This document shows positions 27,883-35,899 of a stretch of DNA of 64,000 nucleotides, piece after piece. Origin of the DNA: Paucibacter sediminis (GTDB lineage Bacteria > Pseudomonadota > Gammaproteobacteria > Burkholderiales > Burkholderiaceae_C); NCBI RefSeq assembly GCF_030254645.1, contig NZ_CP116346.1:1-64000 (forward strand), read 5' to 3'. The translations under genes were made by a program, and so were the position numbers. Positions within the stretch are counted from its first letter, which is position 1. Every line of letters starts with the position of its first letter. Under the pieces are notes generated by a model. That model saw only the letters and a list, made by a program, of their open reading frames with translations, was not told the origin of the DNA and ran no database searches.

Positions 27883-28358
27883 GATGTCGATTCCTTCTTG
27901 GCCGTGGGCGGCAGGCAGCAATTGGCTGCGGTATCCGCCTGCAGGGCCTTCAAGAGCAAGAGCAGGGAACTCTCCACCGCCGCCCGCTCGCGCTCGTCGA
28001 GCGCGCCCAGCAGGTCTTCGGCATGGGTGTCGAGGGTCTTGTTCAGTTCACGCGTGGTGCGTTCGCCGTCGGCGGTGAGCGTGACGAGCCAGCTCCTTGC
28101 GTCGCTCGGGTTCGGCTCCTTGCTCACCCAGCCACGCGCGGCCATGCCCTCCACCGCACGCGACACCCAGCTCTTCTCCAGGCTCAGGCGGGTGCCGAGT
28201 TCCGAGAGCGGCAGCGGGCCGGAACGCGCCAGCTCGGTGAGCAGATGGCACTGGGTGCTGGTGGTGCGGCAGCAATCGGCGACGACGCGCTGGGCGCGCG
28301 TGTACAGGCGCGCCACTTCGCGCAGCAGGCTGCCGGGCGCGGCGTTCTTGGCATTCAT
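27873..28358 (-). CDS. MarR-family regulator rich in cysteine
   Basis: A 161-residue winged-helix protein (LSELGTRLSLEKSWVSRAVEGM recognition region, wing at NPSDARSWLVTLT). Cysteines cluster in the first helix (DCCRTTSTQCHLL) and at the C-terminus (NCCLPP and STSCP), unusual for MarR and suggesting a thiol, metalloid or oxidant sensor. It has its own promoter with two direct repeats. It overlaps the flavoprotein gene by 10 bp, so it probably controls itself, the flavoprotein and the MFS transporter. ATG at 28358 is preferred over a TTG four codons earlier. Confidence 0.8.
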   Translation of the reverse strand: MNAKNAAPGSLLREVARLYTRAQRVVADCCRTTSTQCHLLTELARSGPLPLSELGTRLSLEKSWVSRAVEGMAARGWVSKEPNPSDARSWLVTLTADGERTTRELNKTLDTHAEDLLGALDERERAAVESSLLLLLKALQADTAANCCLPPTAKKESTSCP

Positions 28359-28380
28359 AGGGCGGCGCAACTGGTGGTGT

Positions 28381-28437
28381 ATAGCAACTAGTGAAACGCA
28401 CGATAGGCTTCGCTTTAGAGGTTGTCAATAGCAACTA
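28381..28437 (-). promoter_or_regulatory. marR promoter with two 10-bp direct repeats
   Basis: On the minus strand TTGACA (28423-28428) and TATCGT (28400-28405) are spaced by 17 bp and fit a sigma-70 promoter for marR (start 28358). The decamer TAGTTGCTAT occurs twice on that strand, at 28437-28428 just upstream of the -35 and at 28390-28381 near the expected start site. This is a good arrangement for a repressor operator, most simply the Cys-rich MarR protein. Confidence 0.6.
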
Positions 28438-28484
28438 CTTGGCTCAAAGAAACGGGGCCGGGCCCCGTCGCATGCCGGCCGCCC

Positions 28485-29141
28485 TCAGGCCCGCTGCGCC
28501 CCCAGCAGGCGATGCACGCCCAGCGCCAGCCCGGCACCGGCCAGCTCGGCCAGCACAAAGCCCGGCGCGCTGGCCGGGGCGATGCCGGCAAAGCTGTCGC
28601 TGAAGAGGCGGCCGAACACCGCGGCTGGGTTGGCGAAGGAGGTGGAGGCGGTGAACCAGTAGGCCGCGCCGATATAGCAGGCCACCATCGCCGCCACCCG
28701 CTCGGCCGGTGCGCGCAGGATCACCAGCAGCAGGCCGAAGGTCGCCACGCCTTCCGCGATCCACTGGCCCTGGCCGCCGCGCAGCTTGGCGGAGAACTGC
28801 AGGACCGGCATCTCGAACATCGCATGCGCCAGCCAGGCGCCCAGCATGGCACCCAGCAGCTGCGCCGCCACATAGGGCAGCAGCTGGCCGCGCGGCAAGG
28901 CGCCGCGCAGCGCCATCACCAGCGAGACGGCCGGGTTGAAATGGGCGCCGCTGAGCGGGCCGAGCAGCTCGATCAGCACATAGAGCCCGCCCACCGTGGC
29001 CAGGGTGTTGGCGAGCAGCGCGATCGCCACATTGCCGCCGGCCAGGCGCTCGGCCATGATGCCCGAGCCGATCACCACCGCCAGCAGCAGGGCCGTGCCC
29101 AGGGTTTCGGCCAAGAGCTTTCGGGAAAAAGGGACCGTCAT
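28485..29141 (-). CDS. aqpS: Aquaglyceroporin-type channel of ars operon (AqpS-like)
   Basis: A 218-residue protein with six membrane segments and both pore half-helices: HFNPAVSL and SFANPAAVFGR. The second is followed by LFSDSFAGIAP, as in AqpS-type channels of ars operons, where arsenite made by ArsC leaves the cell down its gradient. It begins 2 bp after arsC, so arsR, arsC and aqpS form one operon. In this window it is the only recognised arsenite exit route. The start ATG at 29141 fits the family N-terminus. Confidence 0.88.
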   Translation of the reverse strand: MTVPFSRKLLAETLGTALLLAVVIGSGIMAERLAGGNVAIALLANTLATVGGLYVLIELLGPLSGAHFNPAVSLVMALRGALPRGQLLPYVAAQLLGAMLGAWLAHAMFEMPVLQFSAKLRGGQGQWIAEGVATFGLLLVILRAPAERVAAMVACYIGAAYWFTASTSFANPAAVFGRLFSDSFAGIAPASAPGFVLAELAGAGLALGVHRLLGAQRA

Positions 29142-29143
29142 GC

Positions 29144-29656
29144 TCAGCTCTTCGCGATCTGCTCGAGCGCGGCCTTCAGCTCGGCCGGGCTCAGGCTGGC
29201 GAGCGGCAGCGCCAGCAGCTGCAGCATGCGGTAGCCGATCGCCTGGCGCGTCAGCTCGAAGGCGCGCTGCTTGCCGGCGTCGCCGCCCTCGGCATTCGAC
29301 GGGTCGGGGTAGCCCCAGTGCACCTTGACCGGCTGCCCGCCATCCCGATTCGCGCCGAAGAACACCGGGCAGGCCTCGGCCGCGGCGCTGTCGCAGACGG
29401 TGATGACGATGGACAGCGGCGGCGCGTCCGGCGTGGTGAATTCGTCCCAGCTCTTGCTGCGGTAGCCCGCCACCTCGACGCCGGCCTGGCTCAGCGCCTC
29501 CAGCGCGAAGGGGTTGAGGCGGCCGCTGGGCGCGCTGCCGGCGCTGTGGGCGCGCACATCCTGGCCCAGCCTGGCGGCCAGATGGTTGAGCATGCCCTCG
29601 GCGAGCACGCTGCGGGCGGAGTTGTGGGTGCAGAGAATCAGTACGTGGGTGGTCAT
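29144..29656 (-). CDS. arsC: Arsenate reductase ArsC, low-molecular-weight phosphatase type
   Basis: A 170-residue cytosolic enzyme. The N-terminal phosphatase-like P-loop reads CTHNSARS (Cys9), and the two shuttle cysteines are Cys88 and Cys96 (TVCDSAAAEACPVFFG). This three-Cys set is that of the thioredoxin- or mycothiol-independent LMW-PTP ArsC class, which reduces As(V) to As(III). The PVKVHWGYPDPS stretch is also typical. It lies 22 bp downstream of arsR. Confidence 0.92.
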   Translation of the reverse strand: MTTHVLILCTHNSARSVLAEGMLNHLAARLGQDVRAHSAGSAPSGRLNPFALEALSQAGVEVAGYRSKSWDEFTTPDAPPLSIVITVCDSAAAEACPVFFGANRDGGQPVKVHWGYPDPSNAEGGDAGKQRAFELTRQAIGYRMLQLLALPLASLSPAELKAALEQIAKS

Positions 29657-29678
29657 GGTCGATGCGGGCGTCGTTGTT

Positions 29679-30014
29679 TCAGCAGGCGCAGGACTTGGTG
29701 GCAGTCCGGATTTCAGGGCTGAGGCAGGCCTCGCCCTGACAGCAGTTCTCGGTCAGATAGGCCAGCAGCGCGTTCATCTGCTCGAAGGCGGCGCGGTAGA
29801 CCAGGTTGCGGCCCAGCCGCTCCTGGCTCACCAGGCCGGCATTGGCCAGTTCCTTGAGGTGGAAGGACAGTGTGGCGGCCGGCAGCTCCAGCGCCTCGGC
29901 CAGCGCGCCGGGCGTGAGCCCCTCCTGCCCCGCCACCACCAGCAGGCGGAACACCTTGAGCCGGTGGCTTTGCGCCAGCGCGGCGAGGGCACGGATGATC
30001 TGGGCTTCGTCCAT
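29679..30014 (-). CDS. arsR: Arsenical repressor ArsR
   Basis: A 111-residue winged-helix repressor (LTPGALAEALELPAATLSFHL helix-turn-helix). It lacks the ELCVCDL metal site of E. coli ArsR and instead has CC-x4-C (Cys91, Cys92, Cys97), plus Cys109 and Cys111 at the C-terminus. This resembles the C-terminal As(III) site of the Acidithiobacillus-type ArsR. As(III) binding should release it from DNA. An inverted repeat lies 11 bp upstream of its ATG and the same repeat precedes arsD. Confidence 0.93.
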   Translation of the reverse strand: MDEAQIIRALAALAQSHRLKVFRLLVVAGQEGLTPGALAEALELPAATLSFHLKELANAGLVSQERLGRNLVYRAAFEQMNALLAYLTENCCQGEACLSPEIRTATKSCAC

Positions 30015-30024
30015 TGTTTTATCT

Positions 30025-30040
30025 TTCCAGTTTTGTGGAA
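30025..30040. promoter_or_regulatory. ArsR operator upstream of arsR-arsC-aqpS
   Basis: TTCCA-N6-TGGAA, a perfect inverted repeat, starts 11 bp upstream of the arsR ATG. Read towards arsR it is preceded by CTTATAC, closely matching the sequence before the arsD site. It is the most likely ArsR binding site. Confidence 0.75.
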
Positions 30041-30185
30041 GTATAAGCAAAAAAACCGGGCCGGCGGGCATCCGTCGGCCGAAATACGGGCTTCGCCGGG
30101 CCGATGGCGGCGCCCGTCCGGTGGCGCTGGGAAGGCCGGATCGCGGGCACTAGCCTGTCTCCATGGCCATCAGCAGGAGACCGCC

Positions 30186-30650
30186 ATGAGCAGCATGTTC
30201 CCAGCCAAGACCGCATGGCTTGTCGCCATGCTCGTGTGCGGCGCCAGCACGGCGGCCGGCGCCCAGGGCAGCGAAGCCCTGCCGGCCAGCGCGCCGGCAG
30301 GGCTGCAGCGCGTCGAGGTCAGCGGCGGCCAGTCGGTCAGCATGCGCCACGATGTGCACATCGCCTGCCCCGGCATCGCCGAGGCGCTGGAGCACTCGCT
30401 GGCCGAGACCGTGCGCATGCTGGGCCAGGAGGGCCTGGTGAGGGTGGAGTTCAGGCTGGGCGGCGACCGCGTGCGCAACGTCACGCCCAGCGGCGGGCCG
30501 CGCCAGTACGCCAGCCAGATCCGCCGCGCGGTGCGGGCCCTGCATTGCAGCAATGGCGGCCGCGAGGAGTCGTTCGCCTTCGCGATCCGCTTCGAACAGG
30601 CCACCGAGCAGGCCGCGCCGCAGCGCCTCGCAGTGCTGAGCCTGCCCTGA
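30186..30650 (+). CDS. Secreted protein of unknown function, possibly TonB-C-like
   Basis: A 154-residue protein with AGGAG before the ATG and a signal peptide ending near AGA-QGS (about residue 27). The mature part has two Cys (HIACPG and ALHCSNGG) and the segment VRVEFRLGGDRVRNVTPSGG followed by AVRALHC, faintly like a TonB C-terminal domain. It diverges from arsR and lies 89 bp before the sensor kinase gene, so it could be co-transcribed with the two-component genes. Function unknown. Confidence 0.6.
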   Translation: MSSMFPAKTAWLVAMLVCGASTAAGAQGSEALPASAPAGLQRVEVSGGQSVSMRHDVHIACPGIAEALEHSLAETVRMLGQEGLVRVEFRLGGDRVRNVTPSGGPRQYASQIRRAVRALHCSNGGREESFAFAIRFEQATEQAAPQRLAVLSLP

Positions 30651-30739
30651 GCCGAGCGGGCCCGGTGGCGCGCTTGCCAAAGCCGCCGCGGCGGGTCGAT
30701 GATGGTGCGGGCGGCGCCGCCGCACAAAGGAGCCTCGCC

Positions 30740-31861
30740 GTGGAAACTGCCGCCATGCCGCCGCGGACCAGCCTCCTCCGCCAGATCGGACGCGGCGCGC
30801 TGATCTGCCTGGGCCTGGGGCTGGCGGCCGCCGTGCTGGCGGTGCTGGGGCGCCTGCAGTGGGACCACGCGGCAAGCATCGCGCAGCTCAACGCCACCTT
30901 CTGGTCCATGGGCCTGCTGCAGCTCTGCATCTACGCGGCCATGCTGCTGCTCACCGCGCTGGGCCAGCACCGCCTGCCGGCGCGCGGCTGGCGGCGCTGG
31001 ACGGGCCTGGGCGCGCTGGTGCTGGCCAACACCGCGGTCGGCTGGGCGCTGTTCGTGGCGGGCTTCTGCCCTGGCCAGCGGCTGCTGGGCGTCGAGCCCG
31101 TCTTGCACCAATGCCGCAGCGGCGTATTCCCGGCCGACTGGGTTCCCGTCATGCTGGCCCGGCAGCTGCAATTCGCCCTCTTGTTCGTGGGGCTGAGCGA
31201 ATGCCTGGCGCGCAGCCGCAACGCCGCCGCCGCCCTGCATGCGGCCGGCCTGCGCCGGCTCAGGCTGGCGGCCGAGCTGGACGCCGCGCAGGCCCAGCTG
31301 CTGCAAGCGCAGATCGAACCGCATTTCCTCTTCAACACCCTGGCCAATGTGCGGCGCCTGCTGCGCACCGAGCCGGCCGCCGCCGCCACCATGCTGGCCG
31401 ACCTGCTGCGCTATCTGGAGCAGGCCTTGCCGCAGCTGCGCGAGCAGGACCAGACGCTGGCCAGCGAGGCCGAACTGGTGCGCGCCTACCTGGCCGTGCA
31501 GGGCGTGCGCATGGGCGCGCGGCTGCGCTATGAGATCGCCGTGCCCGCCGGCCTGGCCCAGGCCAGGGTGCCGGCCATGCTGCTGCTGACCCTGGTCGAG
31601 AACGCGCTCAAGCACGGCTTGCAGCCGCTCGCCGAGGGCGGGCTGATCCAGATCGGCGCCAGCCAGGCCGAGGGCGTGCTGACCCTCACCGTGGCCGACA
31701 CCGGCCGCGGCATGGGCGAGGGCAGCGGCCACGGCATGGGGCTGGCAAACATCCGGGCGCGGCTGCGCGCCCTCTATGGCGCCCGCGCCGGCCTGTCGCT
31801 GCGCCTGAACGAGCCGCGGGGCCTGTGCGCCACCGTCACCTTGCCCGGGGTGGGGGCGTGA
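30740..31861 (+). CDS. LytS/YehU-type membrane histidine kinase
   Basis: A 373-residue sensor kinase with about four membrane segments in residues 15-155, a short helical linker, and a His_kinase domain. The phospho-acceptor is His195 in QIEPHFLFNTL. The N-box is ENALKHG and the G-box DTGRGM, so it should be active. The start is GTG at 30740 because AAAGGAG precedes it at good spacing; ATG at 30755 is the alternative. It overlaps the kinase-like paralogue by one base and acts with the LytTR regulator downstream. Confidence 0.87.
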   Translation: METAAMPPRTSLLRQIGRGALICLGLGLAAAVLAVLGRLQWDHAASIAQLNATFWSMGLLQLCIYAAMLLLTALGQHRLPARGWRRWTGLGALVLANTAVGWALFVAGFCPGQRLLGVEPVLHQCRSGVFPADWVPVMLARQLQFALLFVGLSECLARSRNAAAALHAAGLRRLRLAAELDAAQAQLLQAQIEPHFLFNTLANVRRLLRTEPAAAATMLADLLRYLEQALPQLREQDQTLASEAELVRAYLAVQGVRMGARLRYEIAVPAGLAQARVPAMLLLTLVENALKHGLQPLAEGGLIQIGASQAEGVLTLTVADTGRGMGEGSGHGMGLANIRARLRALYGARAGLSLRLNEPRGLCATVTLPGVGA

Positions 31862-32931
31862 TGCGGGCGCTGCGCGCCGCCCTGCCGGGCGCGGCGGCCC
31901 TGGCCGCCCTGGCCGAGGTGCTGCACAGCTGGCGCTGGCGGCACAGCCTGCTGGGCCTTGCCATCGGCCTGGCGCATATCGCGCTGGGCCCGGGCGGCAG
32001 CATGCTGCTGTGGCCCATCGAGGCCGACAAGCATTACCCCTCGGCCCTGCTGCACTACGTGCTGCTGTTCGGCCTGCCGCTGGTGCTGGCGGTGCGCCTG
32101 GCCGACCGCGCGGTGGATCGCGGCGCCGCCGGTTGGCGGGCCTATGGGCTGGCGGTGCTGGCGGTGGCGCTGCTGGGCAGCTGGGGCGGCTGGGCGCTGC
32201 AGCTGAGCATCTGGGCGGGCGCGCTCTCGACCCAGACACGCAACGCCTGGCTGGCGCTGGCCGTGGCCATGTTGCACGCCATGGGCGTGACCGCCTATGC
32301 CCATGCGCGCCAGGCCGGGCAGGCGCTGGCGCGGCTGCGTGCCGCCGAACTCGAGCGCGCGCAACAGGCGCGGCAGTTGCAGTTGCAGCGCCTGCTGGCG
32401 CTGCAGGCGCGCATCGAGCCCGCCTTGCTGTTCCACGCGCTGCGCCGCATCCTGGACCTGTCGCGCCACGATGCCGCCGCCGCCGATGCCCTGCTGGCCG
32501 ACCTGAACGAGCTGCTGCGCGCCCTGCTGCCCGGCGCTGATGCCGGGCTCAGCACGCTGGGGCGCGAATGCGCCCTGCTGCAAGCCTATGCGCGAGTCAG
32601 CGCGGGCCTGCGCCTGCGCGTGACGCTCGCGCAGGCCGACGCCGGCATCGCGCTGGCGCCGATGCTGCTGCTGCCCATGCTGCGCGCGCTGGAAGGCGCC
32701 GTGGGGCACGGTCAGGACTATGCGCTGAGCGCCGCACCCGCCGGCGCGGGGCTGCGCATCCACCTGGCGACCGCGGGCGGCGCCACCCATGGCGAACCGG
32801 CGCTGCAGGAGCTGCGCGAGCGCCTGGCCGGCCTCTACGCCCAGGCCGGCCGCCTGCGCCTGCTGCCGGGCCCGGGCAGCGCCCTGGAACTCGAACTACC
32901 CTTGCAGCATGACGCGCGCACTCATCGCTGA
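31861..32931 (+). CDS. Degenerate LytS-type kinase paralogue lacking catalytic residues
   Basis: A 356-residue protein with four or five membrane segments (to about 145) and a His_kinase-like region that aligns with the gene before it. The phospho-acceptor position is Ala188 (IEPALLFHALR instead of IEPHFLFNTL), the N-box Asn is changed (EGAVGHG instead of ENALKHG) and no G-box is visible. It is therefore probably a pseudokinase that senses or tunes the active kinase as a heterodimer (inference). It overlaps both neighbours, so the three products are made together. Confidence 0.75.
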   Translation: MRALRAALPGAAALAALAEVLHSWRWRHSLLGLAIGLAHIALGPGGSMLLWPIEADKHYPSALLHYVLLFGLPLVLAVRLADRAVDRGAAGWRAYGLAVLAVALLGSWGGWALQLSIWAGALSTQTRNAWLALAVAMLHAMGVTAYAHARQAGQALARLRAAELERAQQARQLQLQRLLALQARIEPALLFHALRRILDLSRHDAAAADALLADLNELLRALLPGADAGLSTLGRECALLQAYARVSAGLRLRVTLAQADAGIALAPMLLLPMLRALEGAVGHGQDYALSAAPAGAGLRIHLATAGGATHGEPALQELRERLAGLYAQAGRLRLLPGPGSALELELPLQHDARTHR

Positions 32932-33649
32932 GGACGAAGCCCTGCTCTGCGCGGAGCTGCGCGAGGAGCTGGCGCGCGTCTGGCCGGAGCTGGAGATCTG
33001 CGCCCTCGCCCATGACGGCCATGCCGCCTACCGCGCCATCGAGCAGCAGGCGCCCGAGGTGCTGTTTCTCGACGTGGAACTGCCCGGCCTCAGCGGCCTG
33101 GAGCTGGCCAGGCTGGCCGGCCGGCGCGCCCACATCGTCTTCATCACCGCCTTCGGCCATTACGCGCTGCAGGCCTTCGAGGAGGGGGTGGTGGACTATC
33201 TGCTCAAGCCGCTGGACGTGGCACGCCTGGCGCGCGCGGTGCAGCGCCTGCGCGACCGCCTCGGCCAGACCCCGGCCGACCTGGCCGGGCTGCTGCAGCG
33301 CGCCCGCACACCGGCGGTGGCCGAGCCGCTGCGCTGGATCAGCGTGCTGCAGGGCCGCGACATCCGCCTCATCACGGTCGACGACATCTGCTATTTCCGC
33401 GCCGACAGCAAGTACGTAGCGGTGGTCACCGTCGACGGCGAGGCCCTCATCAGCACGCCGCTCAAGGAGCTGCTCGCCAAGCTGGATCCGGCCGTATTCT
33501 GGCAGGTGCACCGCGGCACCGTGGTCAATCTGAACGCCGTCCACAGCCTCAGCCGCGGCAGCGACGGGCACCTGACCCTCAACCTCAAGCAACGCCCCGA
33601 GGCCCTGCCGGTCGGCAGCAGCTACGCGCAGCGCTTTCGCCATCTGTAG
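32909..33649 (+). CDS. LytTR response regulator
   Basis: A 246-residue protein. The receiver domain (1-120) has acidic pocket E8-D9-E10, phospho-acceptor Asp55 in LFLDVELPG, conserved Thr in FITAFG and Lys in LLKPLD. A LytTR DNA-binding domain follows (about 140-246), with the FRADSKYVAVVT and VHRGTVVNLNAV motifs. It is the output of the kinase pair upstream, whose coding region it overlaps by 23 bp. Targets are not evident. Confidence 0.92.
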   Translation: MTRALIAEDEALLCAELREELARVWPELEICALAHDGHAAYRAIEQQAPEVLFLDVELPGLSGLELARLAGRRAHIVFITAFGHYALQAFEEGVVDYLLKPLDVARLARAVQRLRDRLGQTPADLAGLLQRARTPAVAEPLRWISVLQGRDIRLITVDDICYFRADSKYVAVVTVDGEALISTPLKELLAKLDPAVFWQVHRGTVVNLNAVHSLSRGSDGHLTLNLKQRPEALPVGSSYAQRFRHL

Positions 33650-33683
33650 GCACCGGGGGCGGCGGCACGCGCTTGCGTTATAT

Positions 33684-33699
33684 TTCCACAACAATGGAA
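33684..33699. promoter_or_regulatory. ArsR operator upstream of arsDA
   Basis: TTCCA-N6-TGGAA, the same inverted repeat and spacing as before arsR, lies 80 bp upstream of the arsD ATG in the 130-bp gap after the LytTR gene. Both sites, read towards their genes, are preceded by TTATA(T/C) and share the spacer start CAA. Confidence 0.75.
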
Positions 33700-33779
33700 T
33701 TATTGATCCGCCGCAAGCCGGTCGCGCCGGGCAGCGGCGAGACTGGCTGCACCACCCCCACAAGCTTGAGGAGCCCGCC

Positions 33780-34133
33780 ATGCGCCAATTGCAGATCTAC
33801 GACCCGGCCCTGTGCTGCAGCAGCGGCGTTTGCGGCGCCGAGGTCGACGCCCGGCTGCTGCAGGCCAGCGCCGACATCGACTGGGCGCGCAACGCCGGCG
33901 CCCGCATCGAACGCTTCAACCTGGCCAGCGAGCCGCTCGCCTTCGCCCAGCAGGCCGAGGTGAAGGCCTGGCTGGAACGCGCCGGCCAGGACGCCCTGCC
34001 CCTCACCCTGCTGGACGGCCAGCTGATGCTGGCGGGCCGCTATCCGAGCCGGCAGCAGCTGGCGCAGTGGCTGGGCTTGCCCCTGGCCGCACCCGAAAAC
34101 ACCTGCTGCAGCGGCGGTAGCTGCTGCGCCTGA
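33780..34133 (+). CDS. arsD: Arsenite metallochaperone ArsD
   Basis: A 117-residue protein starting MRQLQIYDPALCCSSGVCG, with Cys12, Cys13 and Cys18 exactly as in ArsD proteins that carry As(III) to the ArsA ATPase and act as weak repressors. A C-terminal vicinal pair set (NTCCSGGSCCA) provides further metalloid binding, as in other long ArsD forms. It begins arsDA, 11 bp before arsA. A full cysteine set indicates a working chaperone. Confidence 0.95.
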   Translation: MRQLQIYDPALCCSSGVCGAEVDARLLQASADIDWARNAGARIERFNLASEPLAFAQQAEVKAWLERAGQDALPLTLLDGQLMLAGRYPSRQQLAQWLGLPLAAPENTCCSGGSCCA

Positions 34134-34144
34134 GGCCCGCCACC

Positions 34145-35899
34145 ATGCAGATGCTTGAAAACCTGCCGCGCTTTGCCTTCTTCACCGGCAAGGGCGGCGT
34201 GGGCAAGACCTCGCTGGCCTGCGCGGCGGCGCTGCAGCTGGCCGACGCCGGCAAGCGCGTGCTGCTGGTCAGCACCGATCCGGCCTCCAATGTGGGCCAG
34301 GTGTTCGGCCTCGCCATCGGCAACACCATCACGCCGATCGCGGCGGTGCCGCGCCTGTGGGCCATCGAGATCGACCCGCAGGCCGCCGCCCAGGGCTACC
34401 GCGATCGCATCGTCGGCCCGGTGCGCGGCGTGCTGCCCACCGAGGTGGTGAAGGGCATCGAGGAACAGCTGTCCGGCGCCTGCACCACCGAAATCGCCGC
34501 CTTCGACGAGTTCACCGGCCTGCTCACCGACCCGGCGCTCAGCGAGCGCTTCGAGCATGTGCTGTTCGACACCGCGCCCACCGGCCACACCATCCGCCTG
34601 CTGCAGCTGCCGGGCGCCTGGAGCAGCTTTCTGGAGGCCGGCCAGGGCGATGCCTCCTGCCTGGGGCCGCTGGCCGGGCTGGAGAAGCAGCGTGCCCAAT
34701 ATGCCGCCGCGGTGGCGGCCCTGGCCGACCCGGCGCGCACGCGCCTGGTGCTGGTGGCGCGCGCCCAGGCCTCGGCGCTGCGCGAGGTGGCACGCACCCA
34801 TGAGGAGCTGCAGCGTGTCGGCATGCAGCGCCAGTTCCTCGTCATCAACGGCGTGATGCCGGCGGCCGAGGCCGAGCGCGACGCGCTCGCCGCCGCCATC
34901 GTGCGGCGCGAGCAGGCAGCGCTGGCGGCCATGCCGGCGGCCTTGCGGGATCTGCCCTGCGAGCAGCTGCCGCTCAAGCCCTTCGATCTGGTCGGCCTGG
35001 AGGCGCTGCGCAGCTTCTTCGACGCCAACGCGCCGCTGCCGGCCCTTGCGTCAATGCCGCCCTTGCCACCGGCCAGCCTGGCCGCACTGGTGGACGAGCT
35101 GGCCGCCGGCGGCCACGGCCTCATCATGCTGATGGGCAAGGGCGGCGTGGGCAAGACCACGCTGGCCGCCGCCGTGGCGGTGGCGCTGGCGCAGCGCGGC
35201 CTGCCGGTGCACCTGAGCACCTCGGACCCGGCCGCCCACCTGACGGAAACGCTCAGCGGCCAGCTCGAGCATCTGCGCGTCAGCCGCATCGATCCGCAGG
35301 CCGAGACCCTGCGCTACCGCGAGCAGGTGTTGGCCAGCAAGGGCAAGAACCTGGACGCGCCGGGGCGCGCCCTGCTGGAGGAGGACCTGCGCTCGCCCTG
35401 CACCGAGGAGATCGCGGTGTTCCAGGCCTTCTCGCGCATCATCCGCGAGGCCGGCCGCCAGTTCGTGGTGATGGACACCGCGCCCACCGGCCACACCCTG
35501 CTGCTGCTGGACGCCACCGGCGCCTACCACCGCGAGATCGCGCGCCAGATGCAGGGCCGCGGACAAGGCATCCACTTCACCACGCCGATGATGCAGCTGC
35601 AGGACCCGGCGCGCACCAAGGTCATGATCGTCACCCTGGCGGAGGACACGCCGGTGCAGGAGGCCGCCCAGCTGCAGGCCGATCTGCAACGCGCCGGCAT
35701 CACGCCCTGGGCCTGGGTGATCAATATGAGCGTGGCGGCGGCGCCCGCCTGCCACTCCACCCTGTTGCAGCAGCGCGCCCTCAAGGAGCGCGCGCAGATT
35801 GAAAAGGTGGCGCAGCAGCATGCGGCACGCCACGCCATCGTGCCCTTGCAGGCCGAGGAACCGGTGGGCGTGGAACGCCTGGCCGCGCTGGCGACTTAG
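34145..35899 (+). CDS. arsA: Arsenite-stimulated ATPase ArsA
   Basis: A 584-residue two-domain ATPase. Both halves have a P-loop (GKGGVGKTS at 15-23, GKGGVGKTT at 331-339) and the DTAPTGHT signature. The metalloid site cysteines are kept: Cys113 (GACTTEIAAF), Cys172 (DASCLGPL) and Cys419 (SPCTEEIAVF), matching Cys113, Cys172 and Cys422 of the E. coli enzyme. ArsA normally energises the ArsB pump with As(III) handed over by ArsD. No arsB or acr3 follows; the next gene is convergent and unrelated. Confidence 0.95.
   Translation: MQMLENLPRFAFFTGKGGVGKTSLACAAALQLADAGKRVLLVSTDPASNVGQVFGLAIGNTITPIAAVPRLWAIEIDPQAAAQGYRDRIVGPVRGVLPTEVVKGIEEQLSGACTTEIAAFDEFTGLLTDPALSERFEHVLFDTAPTGHTIRLLQLPGAWSSFLEAGQGDASCLGPLAGLEKQRAQYAAAVAALADPARTRLVLVARAQASALREVARTHEELQRVGMQRQFLVINGVMPAAEAERDALAAAIVRREQAALAAMPAALRDLPCEQLPLKPFDLVGLEALRSFFDANAPLPALASMPPLPPASLAALVDELAAGGHGLIMLMGKGGVGKTTLAAAVAVALAQRGLPVHLSTSDPAAHLTETLSGQLEHLRVSRIDPQAETLRYREQVLASKGKNLDAPGRALLEEDLRSPCTEEIAVFQAFSRIIREAGRQFVVMDTAPTGHTLLLLDATGAYHREIARQMQGRGQGIHFTTPMMQLQDPARTKVMIVTLAEDTPVQEAAQLQADLQRAGITPWAWVINMSVAAAPACHSTLLQQRALKERAQIEKVAQQHAARHAIVPLQAEEPVGVERLAALAT

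Noticed and set aside
28371-28484. Terminator between aqpS and marR
   Set aside because: No stem with T-run is visible; the gap holds a promoter and direct repeats instead.
31861-32931. Second kinase gene as decayed pseudogene
   Set aside because: The frame is intact over 356 codons, overlaps both neighbours, and only catalytic residues are changed, which fits a maintained pseudokinase better than decay.
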